Part shown: piece after piece, positions 51,402 through 58,663 of the stretch | Layout: the number at the start of each line of letters is the position of its first letter | Numbering within the stretch: the stretch's first letter is position 1 | Notes under the pieces: generated by a model | Told to the model about the DNA's origin: nothing | What the model saw: only the letters and a program-made list of their open reading frames with translations | Databases searched by the model: none | Program-made: the position numbers and the translations under genes | Assembly: GCA_038727705.1 (NCBI GenBank) | Contig: JAVYVJ010000001.1 | Coordinates: 31,924-95,923, forward strand | Length of the DNA stretch: 64,000 nucleotides | Reading direction: 5' to 3' | Source: Zestosphaera sp. | Lineage (GTDB): Archaea; Thermoproteota; Thermoprotei_A; Sulfolobales; NBVN01

Positions 51402-53307
51402 TTACGCAGCCCTAGGTCTTAAGGTGGGTATAGAGATACACCAGCAGCTAGCGACTAGGGAGAAGCTCTTCTGTGCATGCCCTGCGGAGCTGGCCGGCGA
51501 CGAGGCCCCGAAGAAGGAGGTGACGAGGTATCTGAGGGTTGCCAGAAGTGAGGTTGGTGAGGTGGATCCGGCGGCGCAGTATGAGGTCATGAAGGGGAGG
51601 AACATCATATATGAGGTGCCCGAGGGTCATGCTTGTATGGTGGAGCTCGATGAGGAGCCCCCGCACGACCTCAATATGGAAGCAGTCCTCATAGCTCTCG
51701 CCATAGCTAAGGCGCTTAACTCAACGCCTGTCGATGAGATACAGGTGATGAGGAAGATAGTTGTAGATGGATCCAACACTACCGGCTTCCAGAGGACGGC
51801 CATCGTGGCTGTCGGGGGCCACATACTGGACGAGGAGTCCGTGATAAGGATACAGACGGTGTGTCTGGAGGAGGACGCGGCCAGGAAGGTGGACGAGGGC
51901 AGGGGTTACGTCAGGTATAACCTTGACAGGCTCGGCATACCTCTAGTGGAGATAGCCACCGCACCGGACATAGGCAGTCCGGAGCAGGCGATGAGGGTGG
52001 CGTTCAAGATAGGACTGCTGCTCAGGCTCGGCGGCAGGGTCAGGAGGGGCTTAGGGACCATAAGACAGGATCTAAACATATCCATACGTGGCGGGGTTAA
52101 GACTGAGGTTAAGGGGGTTGGCAAGCTCGAGTTAATTCCTAAGGTAGTAGAGTATGAGGTTATGAGGCAGCTGAAGCTGCTCGAGGTTAAGGGGGAGCTC
52201 ATTAGGAGGGGGGTCTCCGATAGCGACCTACCGTGCATCATTAAGGACGTTACGGAGCTCTTTACGGGCAGCAAGAGTAAGCTCATAGCGTCCTCGATAA
52301 GTAAGGGCTTAGGGGTTTACGCTACACCGCTTAAGGGGTTCGCAGGGTTGCTGAAGGTGGAGTTGATGCCTGGGAGGAGGTTCGGGACAGAGCTCTCGGA
52401 CTACGCCAAAGCGTGGGGCGGTGTCGGAGGCATTATACACAGTGACGAGCTCCCCTCCTACGGGATAGGTGGGGATGAGAAAAGAAGGGTGTTCGAGCAT
52501 CTGGGTCTTGACGAGGCTCGGGACGCGTACGTTCTTGTGGTGGGTGAGAGGGATTCCGCTGAGAGGGCGCTCAAGGCGGTCGTTGAGAGGGCGCGTTATG
52601 CCCTGGTTGGAATACCTAGGGAGACCCGCGCGGCCAACCCTGACGGCACCACTAAATACATGAGGCCGCAGCCCGGAGCTATGAGGATGTATCCGGAGAC
52701 CGATGTTAAGCCTATCCCAGTAACTCAGGAACTACTTGGTAGGGCCGAGGCATTCAGGCCACCGACCCCTGAGGAGCTACTGACGGTGCTGGTTGAGAGG
52801 CACAAACTCGCGAGACCGCTTGCCGAGCAGCTCATTAGGGATCCGCTGATACATACGTACCTGAACCTAGTGGACGAGCTGGAGGGCAGGGTGTCGCCGC
52901 ACGTAATAGCGACCACGCTGATGATGCACCTGAAGGGCCTTAAATCTGAGGGCCTGGACGTGAGTGCAGTGGGTGAGGACGTCCTTAAAACCCTGCTCAG
53001 CAAGGTCGGTGAAGGGTCTGTGAGCAGGGACGCAATCCCTGAGATACTGCGTGAATACGCCTCACACCTCGGTAAGGTGGGAATGGATGAGTTAATCGCT
53101 AAATACGCCGGCATGACCGAGGAGGACGTGGATAGGGTAGTGCGTGAGACTGTGGAGAGGCTTAAGGAAACGTTACTCACTAAGAAGGAGAAGGCGTTCA
53201 GCATAGTGATGGGTGAAGTGATGAAGGTGATTAGAGGTAGAGCCGATGGTAAAATGGTGGCGGACCTAGTCAGAAGAAGACTCAGTGAACTGGACTCCCC
53301 GCCCTGA
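51394..53307 (+). CDS. gatE: Glu-tRNA(Gln) amidotransferase subunit E
   Basis: About 637 residues: LGLKVGIEIHQQLATREKLFC at the N-terminus, EEDAARKVDEGRGYVRYNLDRLGIPLVEIATAP in pattern near 170 (cradle domain with kinase activity), a GatE-specific AspRS-like insert (FAGLLKVELMPGRRFGTELSDYAK), and a C-terminal YqeY-like helical tail. The start is GTG 51394; frames extending upstream run into gatD out of frame. With GatD it converts Glu-tRNA(Gln) to Gln-tRNA(Gln). Confidence 0.95.
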   Translation: MVDYAALGLKVGIEIHQQLATREKLFCACPAELAGDEAPKKEVTRYLRVARSEVGEVDPAAQYEVMKGRNIIYEVPEGHACMVELDEEPPHDLNMEAVLIALAIAKALNSTPVDEIQVMRKIVVDGSNTTGFQRTAIVAVGGHILDEESVIRIQTVCLEEDAARKVDEGRGYVRYNLDRLGIPLVEIATAPDIGSPEQAMRVAFKIGLLLRLGGRVRRGLGTIRQDLNISIRGGVKTEVKGVGKLELIPKVVEYEVMRQLKLLEVKGELIRRGVSDSDLPCIIKDVTELFTGSKSKLIASSISKGLGVYATPLKGFAGLLKVELMPGRRFGTELSDYAKAWGGVGGIIHSDELPSYGIGGDEKRRVFEHLGLDEARDAYVLVVGERDSAERALKAVVERARYALVGIPRETRAANPDGTTKYMRPQPGAMRMYPETDVKPIPVTQELLGRAEAFRPPTPEELLTVLVERHKLARPLAEQLIRDPLIHTYLNLVDELEGRVSPHVIATTLMMHLKGLKSEGLDVSAVGEDVLKTLLSKVGEGSVSRDAIPEILREYASHLGKVGMDELIAKYAGMTEEDVDRVVRETVERLKETLLTKKEKAFSIVMGEVMKVIRGRADGKMVADLVRRRLSELDSPP

Positions 53308-53396
53308 AGGTCGAGGTTTAACTCGTAGGGAACCCGAATTGAATCTAGCTCAAGATGGTAGTGCTTATAAAAGGTTCTAGGAGATATCTTATTGGT

Positions 53397-53498
53397 GCGG
53401 GGGTGCCCGAGCCAGGTCAAAGGGGTCAGGCTCAGGTCCTAATCAGGTGGGAACCCTGATGGCGCAGGCCTGCGTGGGTTCGAATCCCACCCCCCGCA
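53397..53498 (+). tRNA. tRNA-Leu (anticodon CAG) with a ~17-nt intron
   Basis: Class II tRNA: acceptor GCGGGGG with CCCCCGC (53491-53497), anticodon stem TCAGG (53426-53430) with CCTGA (53455-53459), anticodon CAG at 53433-53435, a long variable arm (GGCGCAGGCCTGC), T stem GTGGG/CCCAC with TTCGAAT. About 17 bases (53437-53453) interrupt the loop after position 37, the canonical archaeal intron site. Discriminator A at 53498 is followed by a genomic CCA (53499-53501). Exact splice points may shift by a base. Confidence 0.93.
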
Positions 53499-53572
53499 CC
53501 ATGGAAATGGTCCGGCAGTCAGGGACTCGCCTTCAGAGGGGGGCAGTGCTTATAAAGCGGCTGCGTTCTCTA

Positions 53573-53731
53573 ATGGTGGGCGGTGTCGAGGGATTGTTGT
53601 GCGAATGCCTTAATCATGGACTTGAGGCGGTTGGAATGAAGTCCCACATCCCGGACTGCCTCCTCAGACCCATGTTTGTTGGTTGGGTTCTGGATTCCTT
53701 CCTCATGGAGGGGGTTAGGTGCGTTGCTTGA
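53573..53731 (+). CDS. Possible small protein upstream of MBL hydrolase
   Basis: 52 codons from ATG 53573 (GGVEGLLCECLNHGLEAVG, then several Cys and hydrophobic residues), ending 8 bp inside the next gene. A box A, TATAAA at 53551-53556, lies about 20 bp upstream. No family is recognised, and it may only be the leader of the hydrolase gene. Weak call. Confidence 0.25.
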   Translation: MVGGVEGLLCECLNHGLEAVGMKSHIPDCLLRPMFVGWVLDSFLMEGVRCVA

Positions 53732-54623
53732 GACCTTAACGGATAGGGTCTACTTAGTGGATTCAGAGCCTCTGGGTAGCAGGGGGTGGCTCTCCACCTA
53801 CCTGATTGCCGGTGATGACGCTGTAGCGGTGGTTGACCCGGGCCCTAAAGTGGTTTACAAGGACGTTCTTAGGGGTTTGAGGGGGATTGGAGCGGATCGG
53901 AGGACGGTTTACGTAGTCCTGACGCACGTGCACATGGATCACGCAGGTTGTGTGGGCGATCTAGTCAGGGAGTTAAAGCGTCCGACGGTGGTAGTGCATC
54001 CTAGAGGCGTTAGGCACTTGGTGAATCCGACTAAACTCTGGCAGTCTTCCCTGGAAGTCCTTGGGGATCTCGCCCAAGCCTTCGGCAAGCCCGAACCCGT
54101 GGAGGAGGGATTCGTGTTGCCTGCGGTTGATGGCGGGACGATAAGTTTAGGCGGCATGGATTTGGAGGCTATCCACACACCGGGTCACGCCCAACACCAC
54201 GTCTCCTACCTACTCAAACCTCACCTCATACTCTTCGCTGGGGACTCCATAGCTAACTACTTCAGTGGGAGGGCATATCCGGTGACCGTGCCGCCTTTCA
54301 ACGCCTCGGAATATCTGAGAAGCCTGAGCAACATGCTGGCGCTGAGGCCTAGGAAGGTCGCAGTTTCACACTACGGCGTGGTGGACGTGGATCCAGACAT
54401 CCTTATTCAGAGAGTTAAGGATAAACTTACTGCCTGGATTTACCGCATTGAGAAGCTCCTATCAGAGGGGTGCAGGGATCCGAGGGTGGTGTACGAGACT
54501 ATTCTGAGGGAGGATGTAGAGCTATCCTACGCGAGGGACTTAGAGGAGGGGATGCCAGCCTTCAGAGGCGCCACCTATAGAGCTATATTGGGGCTCTACA
54601 ACTACCTGACGGCCACTAGATGA
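53724..54623 (+). CDS. Metallo-beta-lactamase-fold hydrolase
   Basis: About 299 residues: DRVYLVDSEPLGSRGWLSTYL, VDPGPK, the metal motif LTHVHMDHAG near 68, HTPGHAQHHVSYLL near 160 and FAGDSIANYF near 180, then AVSHYGVVDVDPD with the last His. This is the glyoxalase II-like MBL layout (HxHxDH). The substrate is unknown. I prefer TTG 53724; a longer frame from 53676 lacks similarity. A C-terminal ~90-residue helical domain follows the core. Confidence 0.85.
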   Translation: MLETLTDRVYLVDSEPLGSRGWLSTYLIAGDDAVAVVDPGPKVVYKDVLRGLRGIGADRRTVYVVLTHVHMDHAGCVGDLVRELKRPTVVVHPRGVRHLVNPTKLWQSSLEVLGDLAQAFGKPEPVEEGFVLPAVDGGTISLGGMDLEAIHTPGHAQHHVSYLLKPHLILFAGDSIANYFSGRAYPVTVPPFNASEYLRSLSNMLALRPRKVAVSHYGVVDVDPDILIQRVKDKLTAWIYRIEKLLSEGCRDPRVVYETILREDVELSYARDLEEGMPAFRGATYRAILGLYNYLTATR

Positions 54624-54645
54624 TGTGATCTAGGTCGCTAGGGGG

Positions 54646-55515
54646 TCAGAGCTCAACAACTATGCTTAACTCATTAACTAGGTCTCTATAGCGGTTCCTC
54701 AGGGTTACCTCAGTGACGTTGAGCTTCTCTGATATGTCCTGCTGTGTGAGCTTCTGATTCATCAGTATTGAGGCCAGGTAGAGTGAGGCTGCTGCTACGC
54801 CCTGCGGCCCTTTGCCTGAGGTTATGCCTAACCTCCTGGCGGCTGTAACTAGGTTCATGGCCAGGGATTCGGTCTCCGGTGAGACCTCCAGAGTGTTTGA
54901 ATATTGCCTCACATAGCTTAGGGGGTCGACTACACCCACACGGATCCTCTCCCCCGAATCCCTGTGTATCTTCAGGAGGGCTTTCCAAACGTCCCTCTGA
55001 GTCACCTGACATAGGTTGAGGATCTCCCTACTGTCGAAGGGTATGCTGTAATTCTTGAGGGTTGTTATGAGGACTGCGGCTATCATCGCCTTCATGTTCT
55101 TCCTCTTGATTAACCCCCTGCGGTAGAGCCTGTTCACTATCATCCCGGCGTCGTTCTTGATTAGGTTGGAGTTAGGGAGGTTGAGCTTGTTAATCACGGT
55201 GTTCGCCAGTTGCAACGCCTTCACAATCTTCTTCTCCCTGCTCGACGCCCTTATCGACTTGTTTAGGTCGTTGAGCTTTCTGCCCTCGAGCGTGAGCTCA
55301 TCTATAGAGGTTGTTAATCCGTAGTCATGAACCTTGCTGGTCACGGGCTCGCTACCCCTGACCTTACCGGCCCCATTACTGACTTCGAAACCCCTCCATT
55401 CAGGACCTGTGTCGACAACCCTCTCCTCAAGAACCTCCCCAGTCTCGGTGCATATGTATTCACCGCGGATCTCATCGTAAATTATGGAGGATGAGGCGCA
55501 GGACGTGATGATCAC
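54646..55515 (-). CDS. tfb: Transcription initiation factor TFB with degenerate zinc ribbon
   Basis: 289 residues. The B-reader/linker region is clear (EERVVDTGPEWRGF, DYGLTTSID), followed by two cyclin repeats (about 105-190 and 200-289; QVTQRDVWKALLKI, GPQGVAAASLYLASIL, LNVTEVTLRNRYRDLV). The N-terminal ribbon reads SCASSSIIYD...YICTETGE: the first Cys of each pair is kept (6, 22), but the second is Ser9 and Thr25. It bridges TBP and RNA polymerase. It overlaps gar1 by 4 bp, the common archaeal gar1-tfb arrangement. Confidence 0.93.
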   Translation of the reverse strand: MIITSCASSSIIYDEIRGEYICTETGEVLEERVVDTGPEWRGFEVSNGAGKVRGSEPVTSKVHDYGLTTSIDELTLEGRKLNDLNKSIRASSREKKIVKALQLANTVINKLNLPNSNLIKNDAGMIVNRLYRRGLIKRKNMKAMIAAVLITTLKNYSIPFDSREILNLCQVTQRDVWKALLKIHRDSGERIRVGVVDPLSYVRQYSNTLEVSPETESLAMNLVTAARRLGITSGKGPQGVAAASLYLASILMNQKLTQQDISEKLNVTEVTLRNRYRDLVNELSIVVEL

Positions 55516-55763
55516 CTCCCGCCCGCCTTAAGGAAGACCTCCTCAAACTGCGCTAAGTTAACCCCGGGGCTTAGGGGCTTCACTACGGCATACGGTGAGC
55601 TCACAGGCCCTATGACGTCTACAACGATCCCCAGCAGGTTACCCTTACCGTCCAGCACTCTGCTTCCGAGCTTAGGCGGGTTCCTCCCGCTAATCTTAAT
55701 TATTAATCTCCCTGAGGGGACTTTATGCAGGTAATACCCCAACTTGATCAAAGCGGATCCCAA
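55512..55763 (-). CDS. gar1: H/ACA RNP protein Gar1
   Basis: 83 residues forming a single Gar1 beta-barrel: LGYYLHKVPSGRLIIKI, PPKLGSRVLDGKGNLLGIVVDVIGPV in pattern and SPYAVVKPL. No Gly/Arg tails, as usual in archaea. It supports Cbf5 in pseudouridylation. Located directly upstream of tfb, which strengthens both calls. The 117-bp gap before it (55764-55880) has only AT-rich promoter sequence. Confidence 0.93.
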   Translation of the reverse strand: MGSALIKLGYYLHKVPSGRLIIKISGRNPPKLGSRVLDGKGNLLGIVVDVIGPVSSPYAVVKPLSPGVNLAQFEEVFLKAGGR

Positions 55764-55880
55764 GCCAAGACTTTACTTCTGCAAGGGGACTTAAAAGTAA
55801 TAATTAATGTAATACCTTACTAGCTTGAGAGGTTGTATTTCGATCTGCGTATGTAATACGCTATGTAATACTCGAGCGCA

Positions 55881-56174
55881 TTATACGGTCTTCCCACCAA
55901 TTTCCTTCAGCTTCCCTGCTAAAGCTTTGATTACTGAGTTCTTGCTGCCGACCTTATTCTCAAACTCGACAATTATTTTAAAACCGTGGGACTCAAACCA
56001 CGTGCGCGGGTACTTGCCCCCCTCCACACTGCACCTCCATCCCAGCTCGTTGCACGCCTTAAGAACTAACTCAGGGGTTACTCTAGGGGGTGCTAGGCTT
56101 CTCCCGACTCTCCTGCCTGAACTCCTGCTCAGCGTTAGCGTTACGTACTCAGGCCATATAATGTACTTATGCAG
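55881..56174 (-). CDS. srp19: Signal recognition particle protein SRP19 (no canonical start codon)
   Basis: Translation of the minus strand gives a clear SRP19: IIWPEYVTLTLSRSSGRRVG, then RSLAPPRVTPELVLKACNEL, KYPRTWFESHGFKIIVEF and NSVIKALAGKLKEIGGK, ending at TAA 55883-55881. About 97 residues, the archaeal size. It lies 70 bp after rps8e on the same strand, a known archaeal neighbour. The in-frame stop upstream is at 56204-56202, and between it and the conserved WPEY there is no ATG, GTG or TTG. CTG 56174, four bases after GGTGGTG, is my best start; ATA/ATT codons are alternatives. The gene is easily missed for this reason. Confidence 0.88.
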   Translation of the reverse strand: MHKYIIWPEYVTLTLSRSSGRRVGRSLAPPRVTPELVLKACNELGWRCSVEGGKYPRTWFESHGFKIIVEFENKVGSKNSVIKALAGKLKEIGGKTV

Positions 56175-56243
56175 TATGCACCACCACTTTAGAGTTGTTG
56201 TTTATGTGTTGCGGCTGTAAGGCTTGCGAGGCCGGCCTCAGAC

Positions 56244-56639
56244 TTACTGCCTAATCAGCACCGCATTAACTATTCCGTGCTGGCCGGGTCTTGAGGTGAC
56301 CTTAGCGGGGCCTAGTTCGGTCTCGATGATTGACCCCCTCGTTATGACTGCAAGCCGCGCTAACTCCCTGTTGGCTGGCGTCTCGAGAACCCTGACGATC
56401 TTAACCCTCTTAACGGTGTTGGTGGCCGGGTCAAGGACGTTTGCGTGGCTAGCCTTCTCACGTCGTATCTTAATGTTCCCGCCCCTAACACGAATAATCT
56501 TAACTTCGTCCTCACCGCCTAGGGAGGTCATGGTGGGGAATCTGCCCAACTCGTGTTTTCTGTTCATCCTGTGAGGCCTTCTCCTCCCGCCGGACACCTT
56601 CCTGAAGTCCTTACCCTGATACACACCCACTCTAACCAC
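56244..56639 (-). CDS. rps8e: Ribosomal protein S8e
   Basis: 131 residues: VYQGKDFRKVSGGRRRPHRMNRKHELGR in pattern at the N-terminus, HANVLDPATNTVKRVKI and an ending ITRGSIIETELGPAKVTSRPGQHGIVNAVLI in pattern. Standard archaeal S8e length. It starts at GTG 56639 and heads the rps8e-srp19 unit. Confidence 0.96.
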   Translation of the reverse strand: MVRVGVYQGKDFRKVSGGRRRPHRMNRKHELGRFPTMTSLGGEDEVKIIRVRGGNIKIRREKASHANVLDPATNTVKRVKIVRVLETPANRELARLAVITRGSIIETELGPAKVTSRPGQHGIVNAVLIRQ

Positions 56640-56807
56640 CGTGCGAGCCGCTGGCTAATCTAAGACTATAGATATTTGTTGAGGTTAATAAGTCTGGTCT
56701 CAGGAGGGTTTCCCCACGGCCGTAGTCCCCCATCTCCCTAGGGCGGGAGGGGTTGAGTTTAACCTTTAAGCTCTGTTATGTAAAATTTACGGGTATTTGG
56801 GGAGTTG

Positions 56808-57650
56808 ATGAATTCCCTAGTCCGGTGGGTTAGACGTCTCAGCGGTAGATTGAGGTTTATGTCAAGGCCTCTCGGCAGGCTTGTTTACAGGTTTTACGAG
56901 CAGTGGCTGCACGACCAGGTTGCAGGGGGTCCAATGCCGAAGCATGTGGCCATAATCCCCGACGGTAACAGGAGGTGGGCTAAGAGCCTAGGGCTCGACC
57001 CAAACGTGGGGCACGAGGTTGGGTATGAGAGGCTTGAGGAGGTTCTCAACTGGCTCTGGGACCTTGGGGTTAAGGTGGTTACAGTCTACGCCATGTCTTA
57101 CGAGAACTGCCTCAAGAGGTCGGAGGATGAGAGGAGGTTCTTGTTCGACATCATGAGGAGGAGTATCAATAAGTTCGTGAGTGAGCGAACGTATGAGAAG
57201 TACGGTGTGCGCGTCAAGTTTGCGGGCAGGCTGGACCTCGTTCCAGAGGATCTCAGGAGCGAAATAGCTGAGGTGGAGAGTCTCAGCAGCCCCTACATGA
57301 ATAGATTCCTCAACATTGCGCTATGCTATGGCGGCAGGCAGGAGATACTGGACGCCATAAAAGCATTAGTGATGGAGGTGATGGATGGTAAGGTAAGTCC
57401 GGGCGAGATAACTGAGGACCTCTTCAGGAAGTACCTAATGGTATCCTCCGACCTCCCGTCAGACGACTTGGCGGAGCCGGATCTAGTTATAAGGACTTCG
57501 GGCGAACTGCGCATAAGTAACTTCCTCCTGTGGCATATAGCGTACAGCGAGCTCTACTTCTGCGACGCATACTGGCCGGAGTTCAGACGGATAGATTTGC
57601 TAAGGGCCATCAGGTCCTACCAGAGGAGGGAGAGGAGGTTCGGGGTTTAA
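56808..57650 (+). CDS. uppS: Cis-prenyltransferase (undecaprenyl/dolichyl diphosphate synthase family)
   Basis: About 280 residues: an N-terminal basic/hydrophobic helix (1-35), then KHVAIIPDGNRRWAKSLGL near 46 (catalytic Asp), GHEVGYERLEEVLNWL, VYAMSYENCLKRSEDE, and RTSGELRISNFLLWHIAYSELYF near 230 (conserved RTSGE...SNF...YSE). It makes the long-chain polyprenyl phosphate for glycosylation. TTG 56805 is an alternative start. Followed by upp after 61 bp. Confidence 0.94.
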   Translation: MNSLVRWVRRLSGRLRFMSRPLGRLVYRFYEQWLHDQVAGGPMPKHVAIIPDGNRRWAKSLGLDPNVGHEVGYERLEEVLNWLWDLGVKVVTVYAMSYENCLKRSEDERRFLFDIMRRSINKFVSERTYEKYGVRVKFAGRLDLVPEDLRSEIAEVESLSSPYMNRFLNIALCYGGRQEILDAIKALVMEVMDGKVSPGEITEDLFRKYLMVSSDLPSDDLAEPDLVIRTSGELRISNFLLWHIAYSELYFCDAYWPEFRRIDLLRAIRSYQRRERRFGV

Positions 57651-57711
57651 TCGTCTGATATGAGCGCTCCTTTAATTACTGGCTTCGTCCTTAATACTTG
57701 GGTGATGCGCT

Positions 57712-58377
57712 GTGGATATTAAGGTGTTGACGCACCCATACATACAGGCGGTCCTAACAGAGCTTAGGGATAGGAATACCGGGCAGATAGAGTTCCGCAA
57801 GTCTCTGGTTAGGTTGGGCAGGGCCCTCGGCTTCGAGATCATTAAGGACTTCGAACTGGAGAGGGTTCACGTTGAGACCCCTCTTGGGGTGCGCGCCGAG
57901 GGGGTGAGGATCAGGGGCTTAGACAGGGTTGTGATAGTTACCGTCTTAAGGGCTGCGTGGCCTATGACGGAAGGTTTGATAAAGGTATTCCCCCAGGCGA
58001 GGCAGGGGATAATCTCGGCTAGGAGGGTTGAGGAGGGAGGTATGAAGAGTGATATGAGCTTCGACGTGGACGTGGAATACGTCAGAATGCCGGCAGTAGG
58101 GCCTGACGACACGGTGATCATAGTGGATCCTATGGTGGCCACGGGCTCAACCATAGAGACCGTGCTTAAAGTCCTCAGCAGGTACGGCAGAGGGAAGCTC
58201 TACGTAATAGCCTCAGCAATCGCGACGCCAATAGCTGTAGAGAGGATACGAAGAGTCGGTGAAGAGCTAGGAGTTAAGGTGAGGATCTACACAGCCGCAA
58301 TAGATCGGGAAATAAACGAGAAGGGCTACATAGTTCCTGGGCTGGGCGACGCTGGGGACAGGGCATTCGGAGGATGA
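57712..58377 (+). CDS. upp: Uracil phosphoribosyltransferase
   Basis: 221 residues: KVLTHPYIQAVLTELRDRNT at the N-terminus, VLRAAWPMTEGL, the PRPP loop VDPMVATGSTIE near 140, and the uracil-binding C-terminus YIVPGLGDAGDRAFG. It converts uracil and PRPP to UMP. GTG 57712 start. Confidence 0.96.
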   Translation: MDIKVLTHPYIQAVLTELRDRNTGQIEFRKSLVRLGRALGFEIIKDFELERVHVETPLGVRAEGVRIRGLDRVVIVTVLRAAWPMTEGLIKVFPQARQGIISARRVEEGGMKSDMSFDVDVEYVRMPAVGPDDTVIIVDPMVATGSTIETVLKVLSRYGRGKLYVIASAIATPIAVERIRRVGEELGVKVRIYTAAIDREINEKGYIVPGLGDAGDRAFGG

Positions 58378-58460
58378 GCTACTGCCTCCGGAGGCAGGAT
58401 CTCGGCCGTAATCCCCAACACAAAAACTTAAATTGATCGCCAAACATGTTTTATACTGGG

Positions 58461-58535
58461 GCGGCGGTCGTCCAGCCTGGTCAGGACGCCGGCCTCCCAA
58501 GCCGGAGATCCCGGGTTCAAATCCCGGCCGCCGCA
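58461..58535 (+). tRNA. tRNA-Gly (anticodon CCC)
   Basis: Acceptor GCGGCGG pairs with CCGCCGC (58528-58534); anticodon stem CCGGC/GCCGG around CTCCCAA gives anticodon CCC; T stem CCGGG/CCCGG with TTCAAAT; discriminator A at 58535 and a genomic CCA at 58536-58538. No intron. TTTTATACTG about 10 bp upstream is AT-rich, but the true box A is uncertain. Confidence 0.96.
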
Positions 58536-58663
58536 CCACTCCCCTTTATGGGATAAAGGGTTTGCAGGCATTTCTGCATAATTTGGAATCCCCGCCCTTA
58601 CGTGGGGTGAAAGTTGATGAGCTTTAGAAGATATTGTAGTGGCAGTTGCGATGTTGTTTTATT

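Noticed and set aside
53447..53575. 5' part of a frame beginning inside tRNA-Leu
   Set aside because: It starts in the tRNA. Only the part after a box A (from 53573) was kept, at low confidence.
55825..56220. 131-codon rightward open frame
   Set aside because: It is antisense to srp19, whose protein is clearly conserved, and has no similarity of its own.
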